DNA of 17,632 nt from JABDOU01 sp041609995 (GTDB taxonomy: Bacteria > Actinomycetota > Acidimicrobiia > Spongiisociales > SHLN01), in assembly GCA_041609995.1 (NCBI GenBank), contig JBFIPU010000053.1, positions 1 to 17,632 of the forward strand. Direction: 5' to 3'. The notes beneath the pieces are model-generated. The model was not told the DNA's origin, did no database searches, and was given only the letters and a program-made list of their open reading frames with translations. The translations under genes and the position numbers were made by a program. Shown here piece by piece: positions 1 to 7,394 of this stretch. Within the stretch, counting starts at the first letter, position 1. Each line of letters starts with the position of its first letter.

Positions 1-2377
1 AATAGCCGTTGCAGTAGAGCCATTCGGTCTGATGATTGCCGCTCACGCAGTAGGAGGTGCCGTCGAACACGCCGGTGCCGAACACGGACGGGTCGTCGGT
101 TTGGTAGTCGACACCGTCGACAACCACCTTGTCGACGAACAGGTTGCGGTCGGGCTGGCCGGCCGGTCCGTTGTTGGTGAAGTGAACCTGGAGAGCCGTG
201 AGATCGCCCGGGTAGTCGGCGATCGAGTAGACGCCCGGGCTCGATGTGGAGGTGGCGGTGACGGCCCACGTGGCCACCGGCGCCCCATCGATCCAGAGTT
301 GCATTTCCTCGTCGCCAACCTGTCCGGCGGCGTGGATGTCGATGGTGTGGCCGGCGGCGCCGATGTCCGAGTAGTTGGCGGTGAAGGACACGTCCTGGTC
401 AGGAATGGTCGTTGTGAACACTGCCGGCCCGCCGTGGTCCCAGGCATCGAATGCGTAGAGTCGGCCGTTTGATGGCTGCTGACCGGGCGCGGTGATGGTG
501 TGCTGGAACCCGATCAGTGTCGGAATCGTGGCCGGGGTCTGGACGGCGATGCCGTCCCACAGCAACTCGAGGCCGGGCTGATTGGAAATCAGATTCAGGT
601 TCACCTTGTCGGGATCGATTTGCACCGAGGTCGATGCCGTGAGACCGTCTGCGTCAGTGGCCGTGAGCGTGAAACGGAAAAATGTGTGCTCATTGAAGGG
701 GTGATCCGTGGAGGGAATCACGTAGGTGCCGCTTGGTCCATCGGTCACCTGGCGGGGGTGAAAGTGGGCGTCGTGTCCCAATTCGACGTTCCATTGGAGC
801 GCGTCGGCCGGATCGTCACTGGAACCGGAGAAGTCGATGATGTCACCTGCCCGGAACAGCGTTCCATCGAGAGGTGCCGTGATCGTGGGCACTGGGGCCG
901 TTCCCACCGAGATGTCGATGGCATCGGAGACCGCGGTCTGCGTGAGGTCCGAGACCGAGAGCCTCGCTGCGTAGACACCGTTGTTGGTGTAGGTATGCGC
1001 AACCGACGGCCCCGATGCCGGTGGGCTCCCATCGCCGAAATCCCACTCGTAGGTCAGAGTGTCGCTCTCCGGATCGGTGGCGGCTCCGGTGAAGGTCACC
1101 TCGAGCGGCGCGTCTCCGCTGCTTGGGCTGCCCACGGCCTGGGTGATGACAGGGGGTTGGTTCCCATCGAGGTATTGAATCCGCTGGATGTAGCCGGAGT
1201 TGAATGGGTCGGGGTCTCCGTCGTTGGTGATGGCGACGTAGTAGAGCGACCCGTCCGGAGCGACGTCGACCTCGACGACGGTATCCACGTAGCGAGCAAA
1301 CGCGTGATAGGTGGGGTTGGCCGGGTCTTCGAACGTCAGATACCCGAGCCAGCGATTCGAATAGTCGCCGAAGAAGTATGCCCCCTGATACTCCGGCGGG
1401 AACTGGTTGCCGCGATAGACGGCTCCCCCGGATACCGAGCCCCCGTATTGGGTGTTGGGGATGGTGTTGTTGGGGTACTGGCCGGAGGTGTTGATGTCGT
1501 GCTGATACGTGAAGGTCGGGTCCTCGTACTGCGGATCAGCACATGGACCCTCGCACAGCGGCCAGCCGAAGTTGGCGCCGCCGTTGTCCAACGTGATGAC
1601 GTTGACATCCTCCGACGTGTCCTGGCCGACTTCGGCCACGAAGGCTTGCTGGCCGATCAGATCCCAGGTGAGACGAAACGGGTTGCGCTGGCCGATCGAC
1701 CAGATCGAATCGATGTTCGGTCCGGGGCCATCGTCAAAGGGGTTGCCGGTCGGGATCGACCCGTCGGGGGCCACGCGGTGGATGGCACCCGAGCTATGGG
1801 TGGTGAGCTGGGCATTGGACGGTTGCGACCGGTCGCCGATCGAGAACCAGATGTTGCCGTCCGGTCCGAAGTCGATGCCTCCCCCGTAGTGGAATTCCGT
1901 TCCGGGGTGGCTTTCTGGCGTCGACCACACGACGAACTCGTCCGGGACGTTGTTTCCGTCCACCACGGGGGCATCGCTGACGATGGTGAAGCGGCTCAAC
2001 CGCTGTGTCTCGGTTGCGGCCTGCGAGTACCAGACGTAGATGAACCCGTCGGTCTCGTAGCTGGGCGAAACCTTGATATCGGTGAGACCCCGTTCGCCCG
2101 TCCCGAAGTCCACGTCGGGCACGGACATCAACAGCGTTGGCGTGGCGGGCAGCACAGATGGATCGGCGATCAAGATGTCACCGTTGAGCTGGACGAAGAT
2201 CAAGCGTCCGTCGGGGAGGAAGTCGACAGCGACTGGACTGGACAGATTGTCGACGATCGTCTCTGTCGTGAAGTTGGGGGGTTCATCGGCGGCGAGCGCG
2301 TCCGTGGAAACCCCGAATGCGAACATACATGAGAGCGCCGCGACCAACCAGCCGCGCCGATACCCCGCCACGAACAC
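1..2377 (-). CDS. Secreted glucose/sorbosone dehydrogenase-type propeller with PKD and CBM60-like modules (C-terminus off the left edge)
   Basis: The minus-strand frame is open for 792 codons without a stop and runs off the left edge. GTG 2377 is chosen because GAGG lies 8 nt upstream and a signal peptide follows at once (basic N-region, hydrophobic core, ALA/AD cleavage near residue 29). Residues ~40-395 resemble the PQQ-dependent glucose/sorbosone dehydrogenase propeller: FHYGGGIDFGPDG with H163 at the place of the catalytic histidine, then IGQRNPFR. A PKD domain follows (~405-490, with YEWDFGDG near 440), then a linker with HDAHFHP (~505-545), an Ig-like segment (~565-650), and from ~670 a module resembling CBM60 Ca-dependent xylan-binding modules (GQVGDEEMQLWIDG, DRNLFVDKVVVDG, and TEWLYCNGY at the edge). 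Inferred role: extracellular sugar or aldose oxidation on plant polysaccharide. Cofactor and substrate cannot be read from sequence. Confidence 0.88.
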   Translation of the reverse strand, partial: MFVAGYRRGWLVAALSCMFAFGVSTDALAADEPPNFTTETIVDNLSSPVAVDFLPDGRLIFVQLNGDILIADPSVLPATPTLLMSVPDVDFGTGERGLTDIKVSPSYETDGFIYVWYSQAATETQRLSRFTIVSDAPVVDGNNVPDEFVVWSTPESHPGTEFHYGGGIDFGPDGNIWFSIGDRSQPSNAQLTTHSSGAIHRVAPDGSIPTGNPFDDGPGPNIDSIWSIGQRNPFRLTWDLIGQQAFVAEVGQDTSEDVNVITLDNGGANFGWPLCEGPCADPQYEDPTFTYQHDINTSGQYPNNTIPNTQYGGSVSGGAVYRGNQFPPEYQGAYFFGDYSNRWLGYLTFEDPANPTYHAFARYVDTVVEVDVAPDGSLYYVAITNDGDPDPFNSGYIQRIQYLDGNQPPVITQAVGSPSSGDAPLEVTFTGAATDPESDTLTYEWDFGDGSPPASGPSVAHTYTNNGVYAARLSVSDLTQTAVSDAIDISVGTAPVPTITAPLDGTLFRAGDIIDFSGSSDDPADALQWNVELGHDAHFHPRQVTDGPSGTYVIPSTDHPFNEHTFFRFTLTATDADGLTASTSVQIDPDKVNLNLISNQPGLELLWDGIAVQTPATIPTLIGFQHTITAPGQQPSNGRLYAFDAWDHGGPAVFTTTIPDQDVSFTANYSDIGAAGHTIDIHAAGQVGDEEMQLWIDGAPVATWAVTATSTSSPGVYSIADYPGDLTALQVHFTNNGPAGQPDRNLFVDKVVVDGVDYQTDDPSVFGTGVFDGTSYCVSGNHQTEWLYCNGY

Positions 2378-2407
2378 CAGACCTACCTCAACACATCAAC
2401 GCCACTC

Positions 2408-2436
2408 ACCGTAGCCAGGTTCTGACAGCCCGGCAA
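2408..2436 (-). promoter_or_regulatory. Probable housekeeping promoter of the secreted dehydrogenase
   Basis: Read on the minus strand, TTGCCG (2436-2431) is separated by exactly 17 nt from TACGGT (2413-2408). This fits a -35/-10 pair. Transcription would begin near 2401, giving a leader of about 24 nt that carries the GAGG ribosome-binding site. Confidence 0.5.
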
Positions 2437-2504
2437 TGGCTCGGCGCCCCATGCGATCGATTCCTCTTGAGACCCACAATCCCCGTGTCGATAACTGTCC
2501 TGTC

Positions 2505-2951
2505 ATGGGAATGGCTCGGCAACAAGGACAAGATCGCTTCTCGCAGGCACTCGGGTCTCACCCCGACCAATGGGATGTTTTCTACAACGTGCCGGTCGGC
2601 GACGATCTGGTCGACGCGGTGCTGATGGGACCGCGGGGCCTGTTCGGCGTCACTGCGGCCGACACCGAAAGCAAGGTGAGCATCCAGGGCCGGGCCCTCT
2701 ACAGCGGTCAAGAGCGTCACGCCCACCTCGTGCGCAAGACCTGGGTCCGGGCCCACCGGCTCGGAACACGTCTGGGCAAGGCGGTAGATCCCGTCCTCTG
2801 CCTCACGAGTGAGGACGATTTGATCGGCTACGTCGGCACACTGGTGATCGTGTCACCGGATCGGATGCCCGACTACTTCACCCGGGCCTCCGGCAACCTT
2901 TCTGTGGCGGCGTTGTCCGAGCTGCGAGAACGGATCGGGCAGGTCGCCTGA
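2505..2951 (+). CDS. NERD-domain-like protein, probably catalytically degenerate
   Basis: A 148-residue protein counted from ATG 2505 (a longer frame opens at 2436). The core (~22-60) has the fold signature of NERD (nuclease-related) domains: WDVFYNVPVGDDLVDAVLMGPRGLFGVTAAD resembles the family pattern of a D-hydrophobic strand, G-P-x-G turn and next strand, and D37 matches the first acidic residue. The following E-x-K nuclease motif is not there; T50-A51-A52 occupy that place, so DNA cleavage is doubtful. A second half (~95-145) with VDPVLCLTSEDD also fits NERD proteins. No signal peptide or membrane segment is seen, so it is likely cytosolic. The shorter start is preferred because the extra 23 residues have no domain character and a weak TAACTG box (2492-2497) lies 7 nt before ATG 2505. 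The gene diverges from the dehydrogenase and converges with the MFS gene. Function is unknown. Confidence 0.65.
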   Translation: MGMARQQGQDRFSQALGSHPDQWDVFYNVPVGDDLVDAVLMGPRGLFGVTAADTESKVSIQGRALYSGQERHAHLVRKTWVRAHRLGTRLGKAVDPVLCLTSEDDLIGYVGTLVIVSPDRMPDYFTRASGNLSVAALSELRERIGQVA

Positions 2952-2978
2952 CCCTGATCTCTCGTCCGCTGCCGCCCC

Positions 2979-4511
2979 TTACCCGGTTTTCGACGCCGCC
3001 TCGCCCTGCGCAGCAACCGACCGTCGGAGGCGAGTGGCTGCGACCATGGCCGCTGCCACCGCCAGCAGGGCGAAGAGGAATGTTTCGGTGAGCGCCTGAG
3101 CCGTGATCCTCGCCTGGGCCGCCTCGATGGCGGCCGCCGCCCCCGGGTCGCCGATGGGCGGGAGGTCGAGGTCTCGCCGTAGCTGTTCGAACCGGAAGAG
3201 CGACCATGCTGTCAGCCCGGACAACCCCACCGCCAGTCCCATCAGGCGCGCCACGATCACCAGCCCGGAAGCCATGCCCCGGCGATCGGCGGTTGCGGCG
3301 TCGACCACAGCGGAATTGGTCGGGGCGGTCACGAGGCCGAAGCCGGCGCCGGCCACCACCAGCTGCCAGGCCATCGTGGCCGGATCGACCGACTCGTCCC
3401 ACTGCGATCCGATGAGCGCCACTCCGGCGGCGACCAGCGCCAGGCCAGACAGGATCACCGGGCGGTACCACAGCCGCTCGGTTGCCACCCCGCCGAGGTA
3501 GGACGCCACGGCCATGGTGGCCGTCATGCCCGACAGCACCCACCCCGACAGCACCGCCGCCCCGACGAGAGAGGTATCAACCACGAGATTCACGAATAGC
3601 GGCACGTCCACCATGACGATGATCAGCACCGACCCGACGAGGAAGTTCACAATCAGGGCCGGCGTCACATTCCGTCGTCGAAACAGAGATACATCGATCA
3701 CCCCTTCCGGGCGATTCCGCTCGACTCGCCAGAACATCGCCAGGGCGACGAGGGCGACCCCGAACAGCCACGCAGTGGATGTCGAGGTCTCGCCCGTCAA
3801 CTCGGACAGCTCGGCGACCCCGGAGATCTCGGCTGAGTCGAGGAGGGCAATGCTGAGCGCCACCAACGCCGTGGTCAGGAGCAGGGCGCCTGTCCAGTCG
3901 ATGGGCGCCGACGATGCAGGTTGTGAATGGCTCCGCAACGCCCACCAAGCCAGCGCGATCCCGATGACAGCCAATGGAACGTTGAGGTAGAACTGCCAGC
4001 GCCAGTCGAGAAACCGCACCAACAACGCCCCGAACAGAGGCCCCCACACCCACCCGATCGTGTCCACCGCTCCGAGAATCCCGTACGCCGAGGGACGCCG
4101 CTCCTCGGCGAACGCATCGCCTACCACCGCCAGAGCCACCGGAACCATGGCCCCACCACCGATGGCGGTGAGTACCCGAGCAACGACGAACCAGCCCAGC
4201 GAGCTGGTGAAGGGAATCCACAACGATCCGATCAGGAAGATGATGAGAGACCCGATATAGGCTCGCCGTCGGCCGACCACATCGCTCAGCCTTCCCATCA
4301 AAGGCATCACTGCCACGTAGGCAATGAGGTACGAGTTCACGATCCAGGCGGCGTCGTCGAATCCAGACGGAAGCGGGATCTCCAGGTCTCCGATGATCTG
4401 TCGCAGCAACGTCGAGACCACGGTGAGGTCGTCGGCGGCCACGAACACCCCGAAGCTCATGACGGCCAGCACGGCGGTAGGGCTCGGCTGCCGGGAGGCG
4501 CGACTGGTCAC
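2979..4511 (-). CDS. MFS transporter, DHA2-like 14-TM family (P55/Rv1410c-type partner of the LprG-like lipoprotein)
   Basis: This 510-residue protein is a major facilitator superfamily drug:H+ antiporter-2 type, which usually has 14 helices. Evidence: D28-L-T-V-V in helix 1, motif A GRLSDVVGRRR (~73-83) between helices 2 and 3, motif C in helix 5 (GAVDTIGWVWGP, ~147-158), and the typical DWRWQFYLNVPL (~169-180). An acidic/amphipathic loop (~440-475) precedes the last helix. The GTG start at 4511 lies 5 nt after the stop of the lipoprotein gene, so the two are almost surely co-transcribed and may be translationally coupled. Family knowledge: in mycobacteria the lprG-Rv1410c pair exports triacylglycerides and lipoglycans and affects drug tolerance. 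Inferred role: with the lipoprotein it moves a lipid or other hydrophobic substrate across the inner membrane. A plain drug exporter is the alternative. Confidence 0.9.
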   Translation of the reverse strand: MTSRASRQPSPTAVLAVMSFGVFVAADDLTVVSTLLRQIIGDLEIPLPSGFDDAAWIVNSYLIAYVAVMPLMGRLSDVVGRRRAYIGSLIIFLIGSLWIPFTSSLGWFVVARVLTAIGGGAMVPVALAVVGDAFAEERRPSAYGILGAVDTIGWVWGPLFGALLVRFLDWRWQFYLNVPLAVIGIALAWWALRSHSQPASSAPIDWTGALLLTTALVALSIALLDSAEISGVAELSELTGETSTSTAWLFGVALVALAMFWRVERNRPEGVIDVSLFRRRNVTPALIVNFLVGSVLIIVMVDVPLFVNLVVDTSLVGAAVLSGWVLSGMTATMAVASYLGGVATERLWYRPVILSGLALVAAGVALIGSQWDESVDPATMAWQLVVAGAGFGLVTAPTNSAVVDAATADRRGMASGLVIVARLMGLAVGLSGLTAWSLFRFEQLRRDLDLPPIGDPGAAAAIEAAQARITAQALTETFLFALLAVAAAMVAATRLRRSVAAQGEAASKTG

Positions 4512-4516
4512 GCTGT

Positions 4517-5239
4517 TCAGGCCCCGGCGGGGGGCTCGATCGCCACCGGTTCGCCGAACTCGGAGAGTACGAGCGTCCAGAAGGTCTCACCCGCAGCGCC
4601 CATCGTGGCGAACTCCATGCGGGTGACGTGACCGCTATCCGGGTCCACTTCGAGAATCAGGGTCAGCGGTTGTGCCTCCACGAGTCCGGCGGTCAAGACC
4701 TCCACCCGCCGGTCGGCGACGCTCCCCTCGACGACATAGCGCGTTCCCCCGTCCGTCTCCTTCACCTCCAACACCCGTCCCTCGGAGAAGTCCTCGGTGA
4801 GCAGCGGTCGCCACCCGGTTTCCCGGTCGAAAATGATGGCGGGATTGAACGCCCGATCCCCGGTGTACCGGTCCCAGGTTCCTGTCAACGGGTTGGACAC
4901 CCACGCCGTGTCGTCGATGGCGATGGTTCCGAGCTCGACCACGAGGTCGCCGGCGGCTGCCAGTAGCAGCGCCTTGGACGAGCCGGGGGCGGCGTACTGC
5001 CCGGTCGCCCCCCGGAGCTCCACTCCCAGCACGGTGATGGGTGCACCGCTCAATTCCATCGAATACCGCAGCGTGTCCACCGTTTCCATGGCCGCGGCCG
5101 CCTGAGCCACGATCTCCTCGGCACTCACGAGCCGGGTGGTCGTCGTTGCCGGGGTGGACGTGGTGGGCGCTACTTCTTCACCGCTGCATGAGCTGAAGGC
5201 GAGAGCCGCGAAGACGAGCAGGGCAAACCGGCGGAACAT
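4517..5239 (-). CDS. LprG/LppX-type lipid-binding lipoprotein
   Basis: A 240-residue lipoprotein when started at ATG 5239. A longer frame exists, but its extra 58 residues have no signal peptide, and TAACCT lies 7 nt before ATG 5239. The N-terminus is MFRRF plus a hydrophobic core ending in LAFSSC, so C18 is the likely lipidated cysteine (F at -3 is unusual for a lipobox). A Thr/Pro-rich linker (~24-36) follows. The rest resembles the LppX_LprAFG family, whose members hold acyl chains in a hydrophobic pocket: AAAAMETVDTLRYSMELSG near 46-65, WDRYTGDRAFNPAIIFD, and EFGEPVAIEPP near the C-terminus. Downstream, 5 nt away, is the MFS transporter, matching the mycobacterial lprG-p55 operon. Inferred role: extracytoplasmic lipid carrier working with that transporter. 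Confidence 0.82.
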   Translation of the reverse strand: MFRRFALLVFAALAFSSCSGEEVAPTTSTPATTTTRLVSAEEIVAQAAAAMETVDTLRYSMELSGAPITVLGVELRGATGQYAAPGSSKALLLAAAGDLVVELGTIAIDDTAWVSNPLTGTWDRYTGDRAFNPAIIFDRETGWRPLLTEDFSEGRVLEVKETDGGTRYVVEGSVADRRVEVLTAGLVEAQPLTLILEVDPDSGHVTRMEFATMGAAGETFWTLVLSEFGEPVAIEPPAGA

Positions 5240-5246
5240 GCCGACG

Positions 5247-5252
5247 AGGTTA
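5247..5252 (-). promoter_or_regulatory. -10 box for a leaderless lipoprotein-MFS transcript
   Basis: TAACCT, read on the minus strand, ends 7 nt before ATG 5239. It fits the actinobacterial TANNNT pattern, with transcription starting at or next to the start codon. No clear -35 and no ribosome-binding site are visible. Confidence 0.5.
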
Positions 5253-5333
5253 TCCGGGTGGCTCGTCAGACGGGGCCGACAAGTGGCGTGAACATGCTGG
5301 CGTCGCGGCTGGGTGGCGTAGGTACAACGGCTA

Positions 5334-5339
5334 TAGCCT
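5334..5339 (+). promoter_or_regulatory. -10 box for a leaderless hydrolase transcript
   Basis: TAGCCT ends 6 nt before ATG 5346 (TATAGC, 2 nt further upstream, is an alternative reading). No Shine-Dalgarno sequence lies between box and start codon, which fits a leaderless mRNA. I see no convincing -35. Confidence 0.45.
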
Positions 5340-5345
5340 GGGTCC

Positions 5346-6071
5346 ATGCTCGAGTTGGCCACGTCGACCTGGGGGTCGGGAGCACGCTCGGTCCTGCTCC
5401 TCCACGGCCTCACGTCGAGCGCCGAGAGCTGGTGGCGGGTGGCTCCGGTGCTGGCAGATCTCGGTTTCCGGGTCGTGGCGCCCGACCTGCGCGGGCACGG
5501 CGCCAGCCCCCATGCGGACGATTACCGGATCTCCTCCTATGCCGCAGACCTGGTCTCGCTCGGCGACCACTGGAACGCGGTCATCGGTCACAGCCTGGGG
5601 GGCACGGTCGCCCTCGCCGCGTACAGCCCCGGCTGGGCCGATCGCCTGATACTCGAAGACCCGGGGCTCGTAATGATCGATCGTGACGAAGCGGCCAGGT
5701 GGTTCACCGACGAGTCCCAGCTGAAGGCGTCGCCGGCCGCCGTGCGGGCCACCTACCCGATGTGGGACCAGGGAGACGTGCTGGCCAAGGCGGTGGCCCT
5801 CGATCAATGCGATCCTCGGGTGGGATCGGCGAGCCGCGAACACAACCCCGATTGGGACTACGTTCCCCACCTGTCCCGGGTGGACGTCCCGACGCTGCTG
5901 CTGGGGGCCGACCCGGCACTCGACTCGCTGGTGATACCTGCGCTGGGTCGGCCGCTGGCGACTGCCAACCCGAACGTCACCTTCCAGACCGTGGCGGGCG
6001 CAGGTCATTCCATCCACCGCGACTCGTTTGACACCTTCATGGACCTGATCTCAGGGTTCTTGGAGGCGTGA
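5346..6071 (+). CDS. Alpha/beta-hydrolase fold enzyme
   Basis: A 241-residue protein of usual size for a small alpha/beta hydrolase. HG at 20-21 forms the oxyanion strand end. DLRGHGAS (47-54) is a typical core motif, and the nucleophile elbow is GHSLGG with S83. The acid is probably D189 (LLLGADP), and H221 in AGAGHSIHRD is the catalytic histidine, so the triad looks complete. No signal peptide is seen, so the enzyme is probably cytosolic. It could be an esterase, lipase-like enzyme or epoxide/haloperoxidase relative; a Ser nucleophile argues against a dehalogenase or epoxide hydrolase, which use Asp. It is transcribed divergently from the lipid-binding lipoprotein with a 106-bp shared upstream region, so a lipid-linked role is possible but is only inference. 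Confidence 0.88.
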   Translation: MLELATSTWGSGARSVLLLHGLTSSAESWWRVAPVLADLGFRVVAPDLRGHGASPHADDYRISSYAADLVSLGDHWNAVIGHSLGGTVALAAYSPGWADRLILEDPGLVMIDRDEAARWFTDESQLKASPAAVRATYPMWDQGDVLAKAVALDQCDPRVGSASREHNPDWDYVPHLSRVDVPTLLLGADPALDSLVIPALGRPLATANPNVTFQTVAGAGHSIHRDSFDTFMDLISGFLEA

Positions 6072-6081
6072 TCCAGACCCC

Positions 6082-6110
6082 TTGAATCCGGTTCGGGCAA
6101 TCCGTACGTT
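6082..6110 (+). promoter_or_regulatory. Promoter of the LysM operon (leaderless)
   Basis: TTGAAT (6082-6087), a 17-nt spacer and TACGTT (6105-6110) form a good housekeeping promoter. The -10 ends 8 nt before ATG 6119, so transcription should begin at or beside the start codon. It sits in the short gap after the hydrolase gene, giving the LysM pair its own promoter. Confidence 0.6.
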
Positions 6111-6118
6111 CTGCCCCA

Positions 6119-6601
6119 ATGATGGTGGAACGGTTGTTATGGGCAGTTCTCGCAATGGCGGCCATGGCGCAGGTGGCGGCCACCTTGCGACCGGTGTCGA
6201 TGCGACACGTGTTACCACTGGCGCCGGCGGTGCTGTTCCTGGGCTTGCTGCGACCGATGGCCGTGGCCGCCGCCCCCGGTCCGCCGGCCGTTCGATTGGT
6301 GGAACCCTCACCGGAGCCGCGATCGGGATCGCTCCCTGGCGAGGGCCGGGACCTCGAGTCGCCGGCGGGAGTTGACGAGGTCGACGGTGACGAACCAGGA
6401 CCCCGTCACGAGACATATCGTGTCCAGCCCGGCGACTCCCTATGGGCGATCGCGTGCCGTGAGTCGTCGACCACCACCACAGAGGAGATCAATCGGCGAT
6501 GGCGCCAGATCTATGAGGCGAATCGTGACACCATCGGCGACAACCCCGACCTGATCCACCCCGGGCAGGTGTTGCTCATCCCGGAGGTCCCCGGTGCCTG
6601 A
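6119..6601 (+). CDS. Membrane-anchored LysM peptidoglycan-binding protein
   Basis: A 160-residue protein. Residues ~4-22 and ~31-50 are hydrophobic and probably two membrane segments (or a signal sequence plus one segment). A Pro/Gly/acidic linker follows (~52-95). The C-terminus is one LysM domain (~98-156): ETYRVQPGDSLWAIACR opens it, and HPGQVLLIPE closes it. LysM binds N-acetylglucosamine in peptidoglycan, so this domain should sit outside the membrane and touch the wall. No catalytic domain is present, so it is more likely an anchor or scaffold than a hydrolase. The next gene starts 8 nt before this one stops, which points to translational coupling and a joint role. The LysM motif is clear; the topology is inferred. 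Confidence 0.85.
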   Translation: MMVERLLWAVLAMAAMAQVAATLRPVSMRHVLPLAPAVLFLGLLRPMAVAAAPGPPAVRLVEPSPEPRSGSLPGEGRDLESPAGVDEVDGDEPGPRHETYRVQPGDSLWAIACRESSTTTTEEINRRWRQIYEANRDTIGDNPDLIHPGQVLLIPEVPGA

Positions 6602-7394
6602 GCACGAAGCCGAAGAAGTCGACTTCATTCCGTGGTCGCAGCTGATCCAGGACAAAGGCCCGCAGGTTCCCCGGCTGATCTACGTGGCGTCGGCGGCAGT
6701 GCTGGCGGTCGCCGTGGGGGTGATGGCGGCTCCCCGCCTGCTCCCGGCCGGTACCGGGGCTCCCCTGGCCACGGAACAGGGCGAGGTGGCCCAGCCGGTC
6801 GTACCCCTGTCCGACGTGACGTCGTCGGAAGAGGGTCGGGACGATTCGGTCGAGCCTGTCTCCCCGCCCTCGCCTGAGCCGGACCCCGCCCCGGCCGTAG
6901 CGGTTGCCGAGATCTTCGTACAGGACTACTTCACCCGGGATGGCGATCCCAACCGTCAGGACGATTTGGCCGTCTGGAATATCGAGGCCGGGGAGACGTC
7001 GGGTGAGTCATACGTGGAGTGGGCCCGGGCCACCGGCGTCGAGTCTGATTCTGATGGCTTCACCGTCCAAGTGGCTTTCCGGGTCGTGGCCGCGACAGAC
7101 ACCGGCTTCGTTCGTCGCCCACTCCGGTTCGTTCACCAACGGGTGGGTCTCGACGGCGCCCTGCTCGGCTTGCCTACAGCCGTGCCAAGCGGGACACTCG
7201 GCTCGCTCGAGCCGGCCAGCATCGCTCCCGGAGTCTTTGGCCACGTGCCGCCTGAGATCGCGGCGGAAGCCGTGGCAGCGCTCGCATCGTGGGCGGCAGC
7301 ACAACCGTTGGGTGGGCGCGAGACCACCGAGGGATGGGAGGTGGTCGTCTCCCTCCCTGACGGCTCGGAGGTCGTCGTGCCGGTGCCGAACTGA
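6594..7394 (+). CDS. Single-pass membrane protein with a C-terminal extracytoplasmic domain, coupled to the LysM gene
   Basis: A 266-residue protein I cannot assign to a family with confidence. GTG 6594 overlaps the LysM stop by 8 nt. A cytoplasmic acidic N-terminus (1-26) is followed by one transmembrane helix (~27-49), a Pro/Glu-rich linker (~60-103, ending in SPEPDPAPAVAVA) and a folded region (~104-266) that starts with EIFVQDYFTRDGD and continues with alternating strands. The layout of short tail, helix, linker and small alpha+beta domain recalls VirB8/TcpC-like or other NTF2-like envelope proteins, but no secretion or conjugation genes are nearby, so this is only a resemblance. Pairing with a LysM protein suggests a cell-envelope complex. 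Confidence 0.75.
   Translation: MPEHEAEEVDFIPWSQLIQDKGPQVPRLIYVASAAVLAVAVGVMAAPRLLPAGTGAPLATEQGEVAQPVVPLSDVTSSEEGRDDSVEPVSPPSPEPDPAPAVAVAEIFVQDYFTRDGDPNRQDDLAVWNIEAGETSGESYVEWARATGVESDSDGFTVQVAFRVVAATDTGFVRRPLRFVHQRVGLDGALLGLPTAVPSGTLGSLEPASIAPGVFGHVPPEIAAEAVAALASWAAAQPLGGRETTEGWEVVVSLPDGSEVVVPVPN

Noticed and set aside
500..2332. A 610-codon open frame on the plus strand.
   Set aside because: It is antisense to the secreted dehydrogenase, whose minus-strand frame has a signal peptide and recognisable domains. The plus-strand product is rich in R, G, V and D with no domain pattern, as expected from high-GC third-position bias.
3577..4590. A 337-codon minus-strand frame overlapping the MFS gene.
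   Set aside because: It is another frame of the MFS coding region; its product is arginine-rich and has no membrane segments, whereas the MFS frame has all family motifs.
6594..7394. Assignment as a conjugation/type IV secretion VirB8-like protein.
   Set aside because: The layout is similar, but no secretion ATPase, relaxase or other transfer gene occurs in the window, and the domain could not be matched by eye.
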